Assembly: GCA_035582835.1 (NCBI GenBank)
Contig: JAYKAV010002628.1
Coordinates: forward strand, 747,298 to 811,297
DNA length: 64,000 nucleotides
Origin: Phoebastria nigripes
Taxonomy: Eukaryota; Chordata; Aves; Procellariiformes; Diomedeidae
Direction of reading: 5' to 3'
Position 1 is the stretch's first letter, and each line of letters begins with the position of its first letter. The notes below the pieces were generated by a model that saw only the letters and a list, made by a program, of their open reading frames with translations, did not search any database and was not told where the DNA came from. This document shows positions 1 through 44,354 of this stretch, piece after piece. A program made the position numbers and the translations under genes.

Positions 1-228
1 TAAGGAAGAAATTTTTTACGACGAGGGTGGTGAAACACTGGCACAGGTTGCCCAGAGAGGTGGTAGATGCCCCATCCCTGGAAACATTCAAGGTCAGGTT
101 AGACAGGGCTCTGAGCAACCTGATCTAGTTGAAGATGTCCCTGCCCACGGCAGGGGGGTTGGACTAGATGACCTTTAAAGGTCCCTTCCAACCCAAACTA
201 TTCTGATTCTATGATTTTATGTTTCTGA
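1..228 (+). mobile_element. CR1 LINE 3' fragment
   Basis: This is the 3' end of a CR1 non-LTR retrotransposon in sense orientation, cut by the left edge of the window. It reads through the familiar CR1 phrases (lone 'cacaggttgcccagagaggt', 'ggttggactagatgacct', 'ggtcccttccaaccc') and ends in the ATTCTGATTCTATGATT type tail that replaces poly-A in this family. It lies in an intron of the SLC1A gene and has no intact coding sequence. Confidence 0.93.
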
Positions 229-657
229 GGTACAAGATAACAGAGAGCTCAAATGACAGTTGTAGAGATGAGGCTGAGAGCAAGGCAGTATATTAAAAAT
301 TGTGATATACTATTGTTTCAAGGTTCGGTAGGGTTTGATGATGCTGTTACAATGGACCCATATCCCAGTGCTGTATGTGTGTAGTCTCTTTCCACATACC
401 TGAAATACAACCTTCTGGAGTCTGAAAAGATGCGGCGGGAGTCTGAAAAGATGCAGGAGGGTGCCTGGCTCCAGATCAGCATATTAACATCTTCTGTCAG
501 TCAGACAGAAAGGGCCCATCTGCTCTGTAGCCTGAGCTGGCATTGTGAGAGTTGTGACCTGACACACTGCTCCAGGACAGAGGTGTTGGCCAGGAAGCCC
601 ATGTTTTCTTGCTAGTCAAACAGGACAATAACTCTTTCCTTGTTTTATCTACTGCAG

Positions 658-7648
<6,991 letters not shown>

Positions 7649-10600
7649 AATCGGGCAGCAGAGTGCAGATTAATGCTGTAAAAAGCCAAGACTTGAAACA
7701 GAAGTCCATAGTGGAGGACAGAGAAAGATCCACTCTCCAAGATGCACACTTTTCTCCCCCCTCTGCCACATGCAGTCTTCCCTGATCCCATTTCTCCCCC
7801 ATCTCTTTCTGACTGGCATTAAAGAGGAGAAAATTAAACTGCAAAGAAAGTTTTATTCCACAAAAGCCTGATTTAGTCATTCTTATGGGATCCAAGAGTT
7901 AAACCTGAGTAAAGAAGACTCAGTGAATCAGCTGGACTAGGAGCTCCTTCGTTTCTGAGCTAAAGTATGAGCACAGCTAAGTGGCAAGGTGGGTCAGGGA
8001 CACCACCACCTGTGGACTGGCACCAAAATGTTGCCATGATGACTCCACCCTGCAGGATACAGCTGCAAAGCCTTCACTTAGTCAGTGGCTTCCCCCAAGC
8101 ACGTAAAGCTTTTAGCATTGGCCATTTGGAGATCTCCGGAGAGCCCCAGCAGTCCTGTTCAGCTCTTCACTGGCAAGAGTGTTTATGATAAACACAGTGT
8201 CCTCCTTGCTCACAGTCCTGGTGTTTGCACAGATATGCAGATGATGCTTCCTGAGAGCTTCTCACTCCTCTGGCAACCCTTCCGGCTGCAGATACTAGAG
8301 TCACCCAGCTCCTGAAGGAATGTGGGACCATACAGCAGGGACAGGGCTTACTGCTGGCTGGTAGCACAAATAGGGGTCAGTAGGCTTTTCATTAGTGGAA
8401 GCTGCTAAAGGATTGTGAAAGCATTGAACAATTAAAGAATTTATTATATCCATTATTCAGCCTCTGAAACAGCTCTCCTCTCTACCAAGCTCTGCCAAAC
8501 ACCAGTTAACTTCATTTCTCTTTAGCAAGCTGTTCTCATCTTGGTGAAACCAGAAGGGGAATGCAAAGTTTAAGAACAGTTTGCCCACCTGAGCAGCTGG
8601 GTGGTACCTCCATGCCAGGAATGACTCCCTGACACCCCAGATTTGCTCAGAAAACAGTTTCACTCCTCATCATAACACTCCTAAGGAAACTGTTCCTTTG
8701 CTCATCTTTGGCTATTTTCCGAAGTTACTTCCCTTCAGTCACATTGCTCCAGAATGTGCTTCAAAATATCTCTGTCTTTCTACAGCTCCTTATCTTTTAT
8801 AGGCAGTACCCCGTCCCTTCCCAGCACTTGTACAAGTTTGCCAGACCCCAAACTTACAAATTCAGGATAAATTTCTCAGTTCCTACCAAATGGAGCTCAG
8901 CTTCTGTTTAACACACTTGGACATAAGCCCACACAACATCTGAAACATCTCAGAGGCTCAAGCAAGAAGTAGGGACCTGCTTCATCCATGCTCTATCCCC
9001 CTTCCCTGGCATGGCCAGGAACATAGCCTGTATCTCTCACTCCAGTGAACAGGACCAGCAGGGTTGCTCCATAATATCCAGGTCCATGAACATCCAGAAA
9101 ATGAATGTCTAGACACAACCAGGAAGATGGAAAAGATCCACAGTTTTTGGGCTACTACCGTGTAGCTGTCCTGCTTTAGAAATGGCTAAGTCCAGAAACA
9201 GCAGCAAGCAGCCTCCTGTTGCACAGCCGAACTAAGCTGGGCAGCTTTTATTTCAGGTCTGCTCATTATTCCAAACCCAGTATATCACTTAAACCCCTCT
9301 ACCGTGGCTTTCCACACTGATCCTTTTCATCCAGAAGCCCTAGCCTTACACTCAGAGGTGCACCTAAGTGGACTTCAGGAGGACCTCAGAGGCATCCGCT
9401 GGAGTCAACTTTGCCAACCACAACTGCACAACTGCACAACTGCCCATGCTTAGCTCCCCAGCACCTACAAAGCTTCCTAAAACACATTTCTTGAGATGTC
9501 CAAAGCCAGATCCTGAGGCTCTTTTTGGTCCTTCAGGAATTGCAGGATTATATATCGGTGCTGCCAAATTCCACATCCTGTAGGCAGAGTATTCTATTTT
9601 TATGGGCTGGATGATTGTTGGGAATCTGAGATAAACGGACAAATGCATCTCTTTCACATAAAAGTGGATAACAGAGCAGGGTAAATAGAAGTGTATTGTA
9701 GCTCCATTTAGTAGTAGTTGGCCCCAGACCCTAAAGCAGCAGGCTGTTTCCTGACTGTGGGAGGCAGGTTGCTTATTCTGACAAGAGATCTGCTTTAGCA
9801 GGGGGCAAGTGAGCAGGATAACAAATTATTATCCTCCTCTTTGCAGCATTTTTTATCTTGTATGAATACTATTATAATGTCTGCTCTTCTCCTTTCTAGA
9901 CTAAACAGACCCAGTATACCCTCACAGGTAATAATCATTCACGTTCCTCTCCTCTGGACTTTTTCCTCGCTGTTCCACATCTTTCTTAAAGTGGAGTAAC
10001 TAAAATTTGACACAACAATCCAACTAAAGATTTATTAGTGCTGAGCACTGAGGAAAGAATATTTCATGTACATTAAGATTTACATCTTAGACTCAAGTTA
10101 CTGTACTTTAACAGCATGCTATGCATTATCTGATCAGGATAATTGTCCATGATGCATACATACAGCAAATTCAAGTCTGTTCATCTTATCTTAAATCTTA
10201 GTGAGGTTAGACTCTTACTTTGATGAGATGGCTGTATCTAAAGACTGGATCTTAATCAAAAAGTTTTGAGATACACTGTATTAGCTTGTATCTATAGTGG
10301 GCTAAGACAGCACTAGCTTATCATTAACACAGCTCAGTTGACATGAGTCTAAACCTTCATAAAGAACAGACCTGCTTATAAAACCCAATAAAGTGCTTTA
10401 TTTTTTCACAACAGCATGATAGCATTGACTCCACTCCAGTGGTAATACATGATGATTCCTACATCATTTTAAGCAGAACTGCTGCCTAGCTAGTAATTTC
10501 CCAGCCTGTGTTTGTGCAGTTGATTATTGTTACCTAAGTATAGTAATTTATATTTGTCCATATTGAACTGCATCTTGTTTTTCTTTTTTTTTTTTCCAGA

Positions 10601-10689
10601 CTATTTGTCCAACTTTTCAAGAAAGCATTGAATTCTAATCCTGAAGAGACTTCCTGTATATAAAGGGCAAACTGATGGATGAATTGGAA
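7649..10689 (+). other. Downstream of SLC1A6: probable 3' UTR then intergenic
   Basis: This begins as the SLC1A6 3' UTR, whose end I cannot fix. ATTAAA variants lie at 7818, 7833 and 8431, and a canonical AATAAA at 10387. No other coding exon, RNA gene or clear repeat is visible. Confidence 0.5.
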
Positions 10690-10815
10690 GAAAAGATTGT
10701 TGGATTGGACTCTAGCTCAAATGGGAATTAATTCTGGGAAGTCCTACGGCTTCGGTTATACAGAGAATCAAACTAGATGATCATAAAGGGTCCCTTCTGG
10801 CTTTATAATATATGC
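10690..10815 (+). mobile_element. Old CR1-like 3' fragment
   Basis: The text 'aaactagatgatcataaagg' followed by 'gtcccttctggcttta' matches the 3' end of older CR1 families. It is short and diverged, so the limits are approximate. Confidence 0.45.
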
Positions 10816-11257
10816 ACGTGCTTTCTGGTTTAGAGATATTGCAAAGGGTCCTTCCAGCCCGATCATTTTTAAAAGCTATCTGGAAGGATCCTAATGATAC
10901 TTTAATAAAACTCAGCAGGAGTCTAACCCGTTTTCAGTTGCTGTTAGCAGACATGTAAACATATCACAAAAGGGGCTCTCCATACCACATTACATCAACA
11001 TGATCTCAGATGTTCCCACAAAGTAGTACACTCCAAGCCTTGCCATTTGTGATTTCCTGCTTTCAACACAAGATTAATGGAGCACAAACAAGTAGAGGCC
11101 TCATTTTCAAATACTGCAAACCAGTCTCCCATGGGGAATTTCAGAATTCAGCTGATAGTTTTTAGCTCTGGTATTTACCCATGTTGTTAACCAGTTTATG
11201 ATTGGGATTATCTATCTGTTTACAGTACCCAAACAGTAAAGCATTGTCAGGAATTTG

Positions 11258-11303
11258 CACATATATATATACACACACACACCCCTCTCTATATATATGA
11301 AAG
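11258..11303. repeat. TA/CA dinucleotide microsatellite
   Basis: A run of TA dinucleotides passes into CA dinucleotides and back to TA, giving a compound simple repeat in the SLC1A6-LONP1 spacer. A T run follows at about 11336-11348. Confidence 0.85.
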
Positions 11304-11349
11304 GGGCACATGTGCACAAACATACATATACAGAATTTTTTTTTTTTTG

Positions 11350-13261
11350 TTGCTAATCCAAGAAGGAAGGGCAATACTAAACTCTCACTCTGTAAAGCTG
11401 CATACTTCATTTTGATGCCCACCTTGATTTACCCAACTAATCCCATCCTTAAAACAACAGAAGCTATTTTACTTCATTCCAATAATGAGTCTTCCAAAGC
11501 AAGGTTTACCAGGAAGGAGCTCAATGCATGCTGATTTTGAGTTGTACCTGCTAGTGACATAACAAGAACTTCTCAATGTATAGAGAAAATTCTCCACTTC
11601 GTCTTTGACTTCCCTGCGCACATCCCAAGGACCCACATCCCCACTGCATCTGACTTGGCAAGGAGGCAGGCTTTAAGAGCTCAGCCAAGAATACAAAAGT
11701 GTTTGTACTCCTTCCAAACCCAACGCTGACCTTGTACTAACTCAGCCTTCAAAACTTGATAACTGAAAGTATTAAATAATTTTATCAACTGTCTTTTTAA
11801 ATTATCAGATATTTGAGAGTTTATGCAGTCTTTTCTTTACTGCAGTCCCGCTGCTTCTACTCACAGAAACTTTCCAAGTTTCTCCTATTTGCAAACAGAC
11901 TTATTCCTAATGATTAGATGGGCAACATTTGGGATGAAACAGAGAGCTAACTCAATGCATACATACATGAGGAGCTCTTGGATCAGGACACATCTCTTCA
12001 AAATTAATTTTAAGAGAGAAAATCCATGAAGAATATGGATTTTCAGATGATAGGCCATGTGACACATTATGTATGTGATATGTGCACATTGTTTCAGGAG
12101 TCAGATCTGCCCATGAAAACTGCCCTGAAACTGTATGTCCTTCTTTTGCTCTGCCCAAGGAAGAAAGAGAGAACTGGAAATCAGCGTGTTCATAGCATTC
12201 TGGCAGTTTGACTATGTTAATTCCCAAGGGCTTTTTCTTCATGCTGTGAGTTTCAGTGTTAATAAAGATAGTTTGCATATTTGAAAAATAAAGGGAATTT
12301 TTTCCACAATGCTTTTCCATGATTGTTTTTTCTATTATTTTTCCTCAGGACCATGACCTTACAAAGTTAGGGATGTTACTTTTAGCATTATGTATTATAC
12401 TTCCTTATCTCCATGTGCCTATGTCATGGGTCAAATACTAAATTCAGATTTTTACAAGGCTTTTCCCTAAAGCTTTTCCTTTGATGCCGTCTTTTGCATA
12501 NGTCCATAAACTGGCAAAGCTGCATGAGGCTTACTTCACATGCAGTACACAGCACACAAGCACATACTTCCATCTAGGAAACCCACCCCAAACAAAGGTT
12601 ATGTGGAAGAGGTCTCTGAGGCTTAAACAATAATGAGTTTATATTACTCTCTGAAATGTTGCATTAATGGCATGGTATTTGAGCAAAGTGAAAGCTGTTA
12701 GTTCTTCTCCCCTTGATATCCCTTCTTCTTGCCTTCTGTTCCCTAAGGGACAGGAACCAAGGTGAATAACACGGCTGATGGGGCAAGGGCATCACCAGTC
12801 AGGGCCCAGTTCCACAGTACCCAAGAAAGGCAAGCAGCACAGACTCAGAGATGATGGCCAGGTCCAGCCAGGAGTCCAGACCATAGGACAATAGCATGGT
12901 GATGAAGAAGGTCTGAGGTCAAGCCAGGTCTGGTGATTGCTGGGCAGGCACACAGTGACAAGGCAAGGCTGAGGTCAAGCTCTGAAAAACTAGTCCAGGG
13001 ATTGGGGTACAGATCAACAGGGTCCGCAGCCAGGCATGGTCACAGCTGTTGCTGAAATAGAGACCTGTACTCCTCCAGTGATATAGCTCAGGCTATGAAG
13101 GCCCAGAGCTGAGCTTAGAGCTCCTGCGCTCGTAAGTGTGGGTAGGGGCCCCAAGTGAGGCTGCCCAGAGCCATTATGGCCTATTAGTGTACTTGGGGTG
13201 CATATGCAGACAAGTCCACACCTCCTGCCCTCCCAGCCATGCAGACTCTCCTGTGTGGTAC
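11350..13261. other. Intergenic, no recognised feature
   Basis: About 1.9 kb of spacer with an unresolved base at 12501. I see no supported gene or repeat. Confidence 0.6.
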
Positions 13262-13555
13262 AGGTAGTTTGGTTGAGGGATCTCTGGAAATCATCTAGTC
13301 AAACCCCTCTGCTCAAAGCAGGGTCAACAAAAGCAGGTTGCTCAGGACTTTGTCCAGTTGGATTTGAACATCTCCAGGGATGTAGGTTCCACAACCTCTC
13401 TAGGCAACCTGTTCCAGTGTTCAATCACCCTCACAGTAAAAAAGCTTTTTCTTTGTTTAAATAGAATTTCTTGTATTTCAATTTGTGCCCATTGCTTCTT
13501 GTCCTTTCACCGGATACCACTGAGACAAGTTTCAAGGCTCCCTTGAATCTTTAAA
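13262..13555 (-). mobile_element. CR1 3' fragment, antisense
   Basis: This reads on the plus strand as the reverse complement of a CR1 3' end: 'caacctctctaggcaacctg', 'ttccagtgttcaatcaccct', 'cacagtaaaaaagc' and 'cattgcttcttgtcctttcac'. It abuts a sense CR1 piece at about 13566, so two CR1 fragments lie back to back. Confidence 0.88.
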
Positions 13556-13565
13556 TTTAATTTAA

Positions 13566-14069
13566 TCTTTCAACAGGCTGGAGAAATGGGCTGACAGGAA
13601 CCTTATGAAGTTCAGCAAAGAGAAATGCACAGTCCTGCACCTGGGGAGGAATAACTCCATGCACCAGTACATGCTGGGGGCCTCCCAGCTGGAAAGCAGC
13701 TTTGCAGAAAAGGACCTGGAGGTCCTGGTGGACACCAAGCTGGACACGAGACAGCCGTGTGCCCTTGCCCCAAAGAAGGCTAATGAAGGCTGCATTAGGA
13801 GGAGTGTTGCCAGCAGGTCAAGGGAGGTGATCCTTCCCCTCTGCTCAGCACTGGTGAGGCCACACCTGGTGTGCTGTGTCCAGTTCTGGGCTCCTCAATA
13901 CAAGAGGACATACTGGAGAGTCCAGGGAAGGGCCATGAAGATGATGAAGGGACTGGAGCATCTCCCATGACGAAAGGCTGAGAGAGCTGGGACTGTTCAA
14001 CCTGGAGAAGGTTCAGGGTGATCTTACCAATGTATATAAATACCTGAAGGGAGGGTGTAAAGAAGATGG
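13566..14069 (+). mobile_element. CR1 fragment, C-terminal reverse-transcriptase part (left half, split by an LTR)
   Basis: In frame it encodes the CR1 ORF2 C-terminal phrases RLEKWADRNLMKFSKEKCTV and FAEKDLEVLVDTKLD, then the non-coding 'gagagagctgggactgttca' and 'acctgaagggagggtgtaaa'. The element is interrupted at 14069 by a solo LTR and resumes at 14675. It is a dead 5'-truncated copy. Confidence 0.9.
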
Positions 14070-14674
14070 TGAAACAAAAATTTCCGAAGTATAACTCTCT
14101 AAGACTCAGTTTGGAGTTTTAGAAAGCAGGCACTCTTTATTGCGATGTCGGGCAGCACTGGGGATTGCTCCACCACAAGTGCTCCGATGGGTTAACAGAA
14201 CACCTTCATTCATATACAGAAAGGTTATACATATTCACCAGATTTCTTGGAAAAGGCAATCTTAGGGTAATGAGTTGCCGGAATTCATTTACATAGTCCA
14301 AGCATGCGCAGTAAAATTAGGGTTAGGGTCTTTTCATCCTCTGGTGGTCGTCCGTAGTCTTCCTCACACTGTCCGCTCTCTGAACTTCGGGCTTCCTTCG
14401 TCCATATATAGTCATTGAATTAGCTCATCAGTTCTTTGGCCCTGGGATGTTGCAAGGAGGCGATTCTCTGGTACTTATCTCAACACGTTTGTTCTGAGAC
14501 CCTATTATCAGTGATTTACTCAGGAGGTCTAACAAGCTAGCTCAAGGTTCATTTAATCTTGTCAGGCCAGAAAATACTATGTTTCAAGTTAACCAAAACC
14601 AAAACTATACAAGTAATGAAAGAAAAACACAAAGAAAGCTTTAATCAAGGGTTGTCAGGGTTTTAACTCTTTCA
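14070..14674 (-). mobile_element. Solo LTR of an endogenous retrovirus, inserted in a CR1
   Basis: A 605-bp element that begins TGAAA and ends TTTCA, giving perfect 5-bp inverted ends of TG...CA type. It is flanked by a 4-bp direct repeat ATGG at 14066-14069 and 14675-14678. Removing one ATGG and the element restores a continuous CR1. Read on the minus strand it has a TATA-like TATATAT (14404-14410) and then an AATAAA signal (14136-14141), so its transcription sense is minus. No internal retroviral genes are present, so it is a solo LTR left by recombination. The family is not identified. Confidence 0.88.
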
Positions 14675-14905
14675 ATGGAGCCAGACCCTTCTCGGTAGTG
14701 CCCAGTGACAGGACAAGAGGCAACAGGCACAAACTGAAACACAGGAGGTTCCCTCTTAACACACGGAAACAGTTTTTTACTGTGGGGGTGAGTGAGCACT
14801 GGCCCAGGGTGCCCAGAGAGGTTGTGGGGTCTCCATTCATGGAGATATTCAAAAGCTGTCTGGACGTGCTCCTGGGCAACTGGCTCTAGGTGACCACTGA
14901 GGTCT
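14675..14905 (+). mobile_element. CR1 fragment (right half after the LTR)
   Basis: Continues the CR1 from 14069: 'gagccagacccttctc', 'gtgcccagtgacaggacaag', 'ggcacaaactgaaacacagg' and 'tgcccagagaggttgtgggg'. The match fades after 'actggctctaggtgacc' before the usual tail. Confidence 0.9.
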
Positions 14906-15387
14906 TGGCCTACTGAGAGTAAGGTTAGGGCAGTGGCCAAAGACACATTCACAGGATCCTCTGAGCCCTTTCTCCAGTAGGAGTATCTTTCATTTTTGGC
15001 CGCACACCCCTTTCCCTCCACGTCTCTCCACTCATTTCACCCGGGATGGTTTGGCTTCTGCGCACCCACTACCCCCAGCCGGGGAGTGGTGAGGCTCAGT
15101 GGTGGCCGGGCTGACGCAACGGCGGCGGTGAGGAGTCACCTCAGGAGAGCGCGGGAGCCCGGCCGCCGCCTGTCCTCTCAGAAATCCCTCCCAGCCCCCG
15201 CCGCGCTCCCGCACGCAAGGAGCGCTCGGCCGGGGCCGGGGCGCGAACCCGCGACCCCCAGGAGGGCTCGGACGTGCGCGCCGCCACGCGCCCCTCAGCA
15301 AGGCGGGTCCTGGCGCTCCCGGCGCCTGCGCGCCGCGGCGGGGCGGGGAAGGAGGGCGGAAGTGTCGCAGGGGCGCGCGCCGGCAGC

Positions 15388-38463
<23,076 letters not shown>

Positions 38464-38609
38464 CATTCAGCAGCCTGATGGCTGGAAGGTGGTCTGTCCC
38501 TTAATGCTCAGCCCCTGCCCAGAAATGGGGTGACCTGGGGGCAATTCTGAAGTGGGACATGGAGCTATTGCTGCTGCGCAGCTGCTGAAATGAATTATGG
38601 CTTTGGTAG

Positions 38610-38670
38610 AATAAAGTATTTCTCACTCTTTAATATTGAATTATGATCCATGTTAAGTATTTCCAATAAA
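38610..38670 (+). terminator. LONP1 polyadenylation signals
   Basis: AATAAA occurs at 38610-38615 and again at 38665-38670, about 150 and 200 bp after the stop codon. Either could end a short LONP1 3' UTR. Confidence 0.75.
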
Positions 38671-39860
38671 ATTGTGANATTTTACCTAAGGAATGTGCAT
38701 GTTATCAACTACCAGCAATGGAGCTAGTCTAGTCTCTTCTAACTAAAGATTTTTTGGTTATTTCACTGTAATTCTAGGTACCTGCTTATAGAAACACTAA
38801 CTCTACAAACAGAGCTGGGGCTATGAGTCACATATAGTGTTCCTGATGTACTGGTAGTTGAGTAGCTCTCAGAAACCTCTCCCTGTCTCAGCATATATAA
38901 GCCTGTGCTAGGCTGGAAGGGAAACTGTGAAGTTCTTCTAGGACAGTTCAGCAGAGCTAGCACATTGAGCTGCAGAGGGACATGGTTCTCTTCCAGATTA
39001 AATCACAAACAACTCCAGGCTTAAACAGAGAGCAAACCTGGACAAAAGAGAAATGTGCTCAGTATCAGCAGTGTATCCACCATACACTGTCTTTGCCACG
39101 GCAGCTCTATTATGTTCACTGAGTGAAAAAAGGAACTAAATGTCTTAGCATGACTGTTGTACATATAACAATAAACACAGGCTTGGGCCAGAGAACTTGA
39201 GTACTTTGTCTTATGGAAAATGCTAGAAAAACTGAATTTAAATAGGGGAAGAGTAGTTACGTGAAGTCTAGTTGAAATGTGTTTCTTTGTGCAGGAAGAA
39301 CAGCACTTTTCCTGCTTCACAGCAAGGTAGCCTATAGTGGAGAATAAAGAATCATTCTGCTGAAATTCAGGGAGCTCTTACTGACTGTAATTCTCTCTCA
39401 TGATTTGCAGCAAGTAGGGTGTGAATGGAGGGTACAATGGGAAATGCATGAGCAAGAAAAGCTGCACAGGGTTGAAGTGCCATGGGGAAGGAGTACAAAG
39501 CTGTTACTATTTTCAACAGCAGCTTTTGTTCACTGACTTCTCTCCTACCACCACCTAGGTCTGGAGAGAGACTGGGAGGTGGACAGTATCATACCCTTCA
39601 CAGGCTTAGCTATTGCAGAGGCTTCCATGTCCTGAGAAAGGACCGCAAGGTCTGGAGGAGGAGGAGGATTCCCCCTCCAGAATATATCACAGGCCAGTAC
39701 CAGCACCTCCAGCTGCAGGTAAAATAAAATAGCAATGCAAGTTCTGGATTACTGCAGTTCAGGGCCTTGTCAGCACAGTCCCTCAGCACGCCCAGGGAGC
39801 ACCCCACTCCTACAGACTGAAGCACCATCAACAGTCACCTACACTGTTTTTGTGAGAAGG
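38671..39860. other. Spacer between LONP1 and RPL36 3' ends
   Basis: About 1.2 kb between the convergent polyadenylation signals, with an unresolved base at 38678. It contains copy A of the RPL36-associated repeat (39725-39830) and an exon-like open segment (39559-39718); otherwise nothing recognised. Confidence 0.6.
39725..39830. repeat. RPL36-associated repeat, copy A (3' flank)
   Basis: 'agcaatgcaagttctggatt' followed by 'actgcagttcagggcct' and 'cccagggagcaccccactcc' recurs in diverged form at 40325-40450 and, as a shorter core, at 41454-41474. It lies just past the RPL36 polyadenylation signal. Confidence 0.65.
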
Positions 39861-39863
39861 GAC

Positions 39864-39869
39864 TTTATT
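39864..39869 (-). terminator. RPL36 polyadenylation signal
   Basis: AATAAA on the minus strand, 20 bp past the stop codon, giving the very short 3' UTR usual for ribosomal protein genes. Confidence 0.9.
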
Positions 39870-39888
39870 GAGTTACAGACGGTACAAC

Positions 39889-42166
<2,278 letters not shown>

Positions 42167-42231
42167 ACCTGCGGGGAGAGAGCGGTCAGCCCCGCCGCGG
42201 ATGGACGCGGATCCCCGGCCCCGGCCCTCAC

Positions 42232-42268
42232 CTGCCGCTCCGCTGATGGCGCCGCACCGGAAAGAGAG
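42232..42268 (-). promoter_or_regulatory. RPL36 5' UTR exon with 5'TOP-type start
   Basis: On the minus strand CTCTCTTTCCGG begins at about 42268, a C followed by pyrimidines as in terminal oligopyrimidine mRNAs. It is followed by a 37-bp exon ending CAG before GTGAGG. TOP motifs couple translation of ribosomal protein mRNAs to mTOR. The start site is inferred. Confidence 0.72.
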
Positions 42269-42660
42269 AACACGCGCGGGACGCCAGGACAGCGCCTTTT
42301 CCGGCCCGCCCATGCGAGGCCGAGGGCGCTCTATCTCGCGCTGTGACCATAGAGGCGGGAGGGGAGGGCGGCCCCTGGGGGCGGGCGCTGCCCTCGCCAC
42401 CGCCGGAGGGATCGAAGGCCGCGACCCGGCGGGGGGGACCTTGTGCGGCGTCCCAGGCCCGTGGGGCTCCCAGCGGCACGGGGGGTCACCCCGCGCCCCC
42501 GGGAAGGGCCCGACGGAGCCGCTGGCTTAGTATCAGATGGGACGGATCAGGCCAAAGCCAGGATTGGCGTGGGCGGGGGGGGGCCTCGACGCGCCTGCCC
42601 CCAGCAGCCGGCCCGGCCGGGGCCCTCACAGCGGGCCCTCCTCGGAGGGGACTGCTACTC

Positions 42661-44344
42661 GTTACCAGCGGTGATCTGCGAAGACAAGAAGACAAAACAA
42701 GTGCAGGAGGAGTTAGATTTTTGCAGGTCCACGAACATGAAGCACACGTGAGTACAGATGTTGGACCTACCCTGCAGCTGGACTTCATGTGAGGGGAATC
42801 GCCAGCAACGCAGCCGTAGGTCAGGCCATGCTCTCTGGCTAAGCCAAGCTCTTACAGATTTTTCTCCCACAAATTAAAACTTTTGCATTGCTTGGCCATG
42901 ATTTGGCCATGTTGAATAGACAAATCAAAAGAAACAGATAAAACGGTTTTGTTGAAATGAAAGAGATTGGATTTTCTTGCTGGGACAAATCCTTACCTCT
43001 GAGAAAGAACTGAGACAAACATGTTGTTCAATCCAATGAACTGTTTTCTGCTTTCAANGGCAATTCCATTTAATTTCTTAGAATTGCAAACACTGAATTG
43101 AAAATATAAATTTAATTGAAAAATTGAAAATCTTGAATTTTTAAACAAATTACAGAATTTTACATTTTGCTGTTAGACAGACTATAGAACTAGCCTTTGC
43201 AGAACTTGCTCCCGCCATACCAGGGCAGTTGTCCCAACTAACACACAAAGTCTCGTTGGAGACTCTGTCACCCAGCTCATGGCGCAAATTCAAGCAGTGA
43301 GGAATATTCATCCCTTAGATCGTGAAATGGGTCTAGCTCTAATGCTTTTCTCCACAGGAGGGCAGAATATTGACAGACATTTGCAGGGCAAAAATGACTG
43401 TCCTATACAGACAAAAGGAGCCCCCAGTCTGCTTCACTCTAACATTTCTGAAAGTCAAGCAAAAAGAATTAGGAATGCCAAATTTTTTATCTGCACCTCT
43501 AAAGTCAACCCAAGTTTGATGTCATCTTTATTAATGAGAACTATCATACGGGGCAGCTAAAGGTAGACCCATCCACAAGCTCTGGTTTTCCTTCAGGAGG
43601 AGCTGCCGCACACGCCAGGCTGGAGAAGGAGGTGTCACCTCTCCTGCCACTGCCATTGTGCCTGGAGCTATCTTAAGGTGGCTGCTTACATCAGCTCTGG
43701 GTGTGCAGAAGAAGGGGATCCTACCTGCTTTGTCTCTGTGACCACCATCAGGCACAGTGCCCCTGAAATAAACACTTGCCTGGAGGAGGAGGCTGCTGCT
43801 TTCTGCTGCGTGTTCTGCGAGCACAAACCACCCAGCAGAGCGTGCTGCAGACATGGGGCTCTTCCCCCACTTACCCTGGCTATTGCTATGTTCCACTCAT
43901 AACACCTTCTTCTTTTCCATTCAATGTGCAAACACATAGATGTACAGTTCCCAAACTCTCCTTGGGTTTCTCCTCATTTTACCTTCCTGTTCTTCATTGA
44001 ACCCCTGCCAAAACACTGCCTTTCCCCCAAGAAAAGTTTCTTTCAGACCCTTTGCCTCCCATCATTGCCTTCCCAAGTCCCTATTAGAAAATGCAGTTTT
44101 TCACTTTCCAGAAGCTTTTGCCCCATTCCAACAGTGGTAAATGCCTTCTCCCACATTCCCAGCATTTGCAAATGGTTTGCATCTCAGCTGAATTTCCCCC
44201 TTTCTTTGAATTCTACATTAAGTCCCCGCACTCTTTGCCTTATTACTTTCCCAGAGCCATTACGAGCAAAGACCCCATCAGGTGAGCATAGGAGGGAGNA
44301 AAAAGGGAGATAAGGTAAAGAAAACCACGTGGTTGTAGCTNAAT
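42661..44344. other. Intergenic, no supported gene
   Basis: Upstream flank of RPL36. A strong donor-like CACGTGAGTAC sits at 42745-42755. Unresolved bases are at 43058, 44299 and 44341. No coding gene or repeat was recognised. Confidence 0.55.
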
Positions 44345-44354
44345 CAGAAGCCCC

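Noticed and set aside
14315..14330. Two telomere-type TTAGGG units
   Set aside because: Only two units inside the solo LTR; chance or part of the LTR, not an interstitial telomere.
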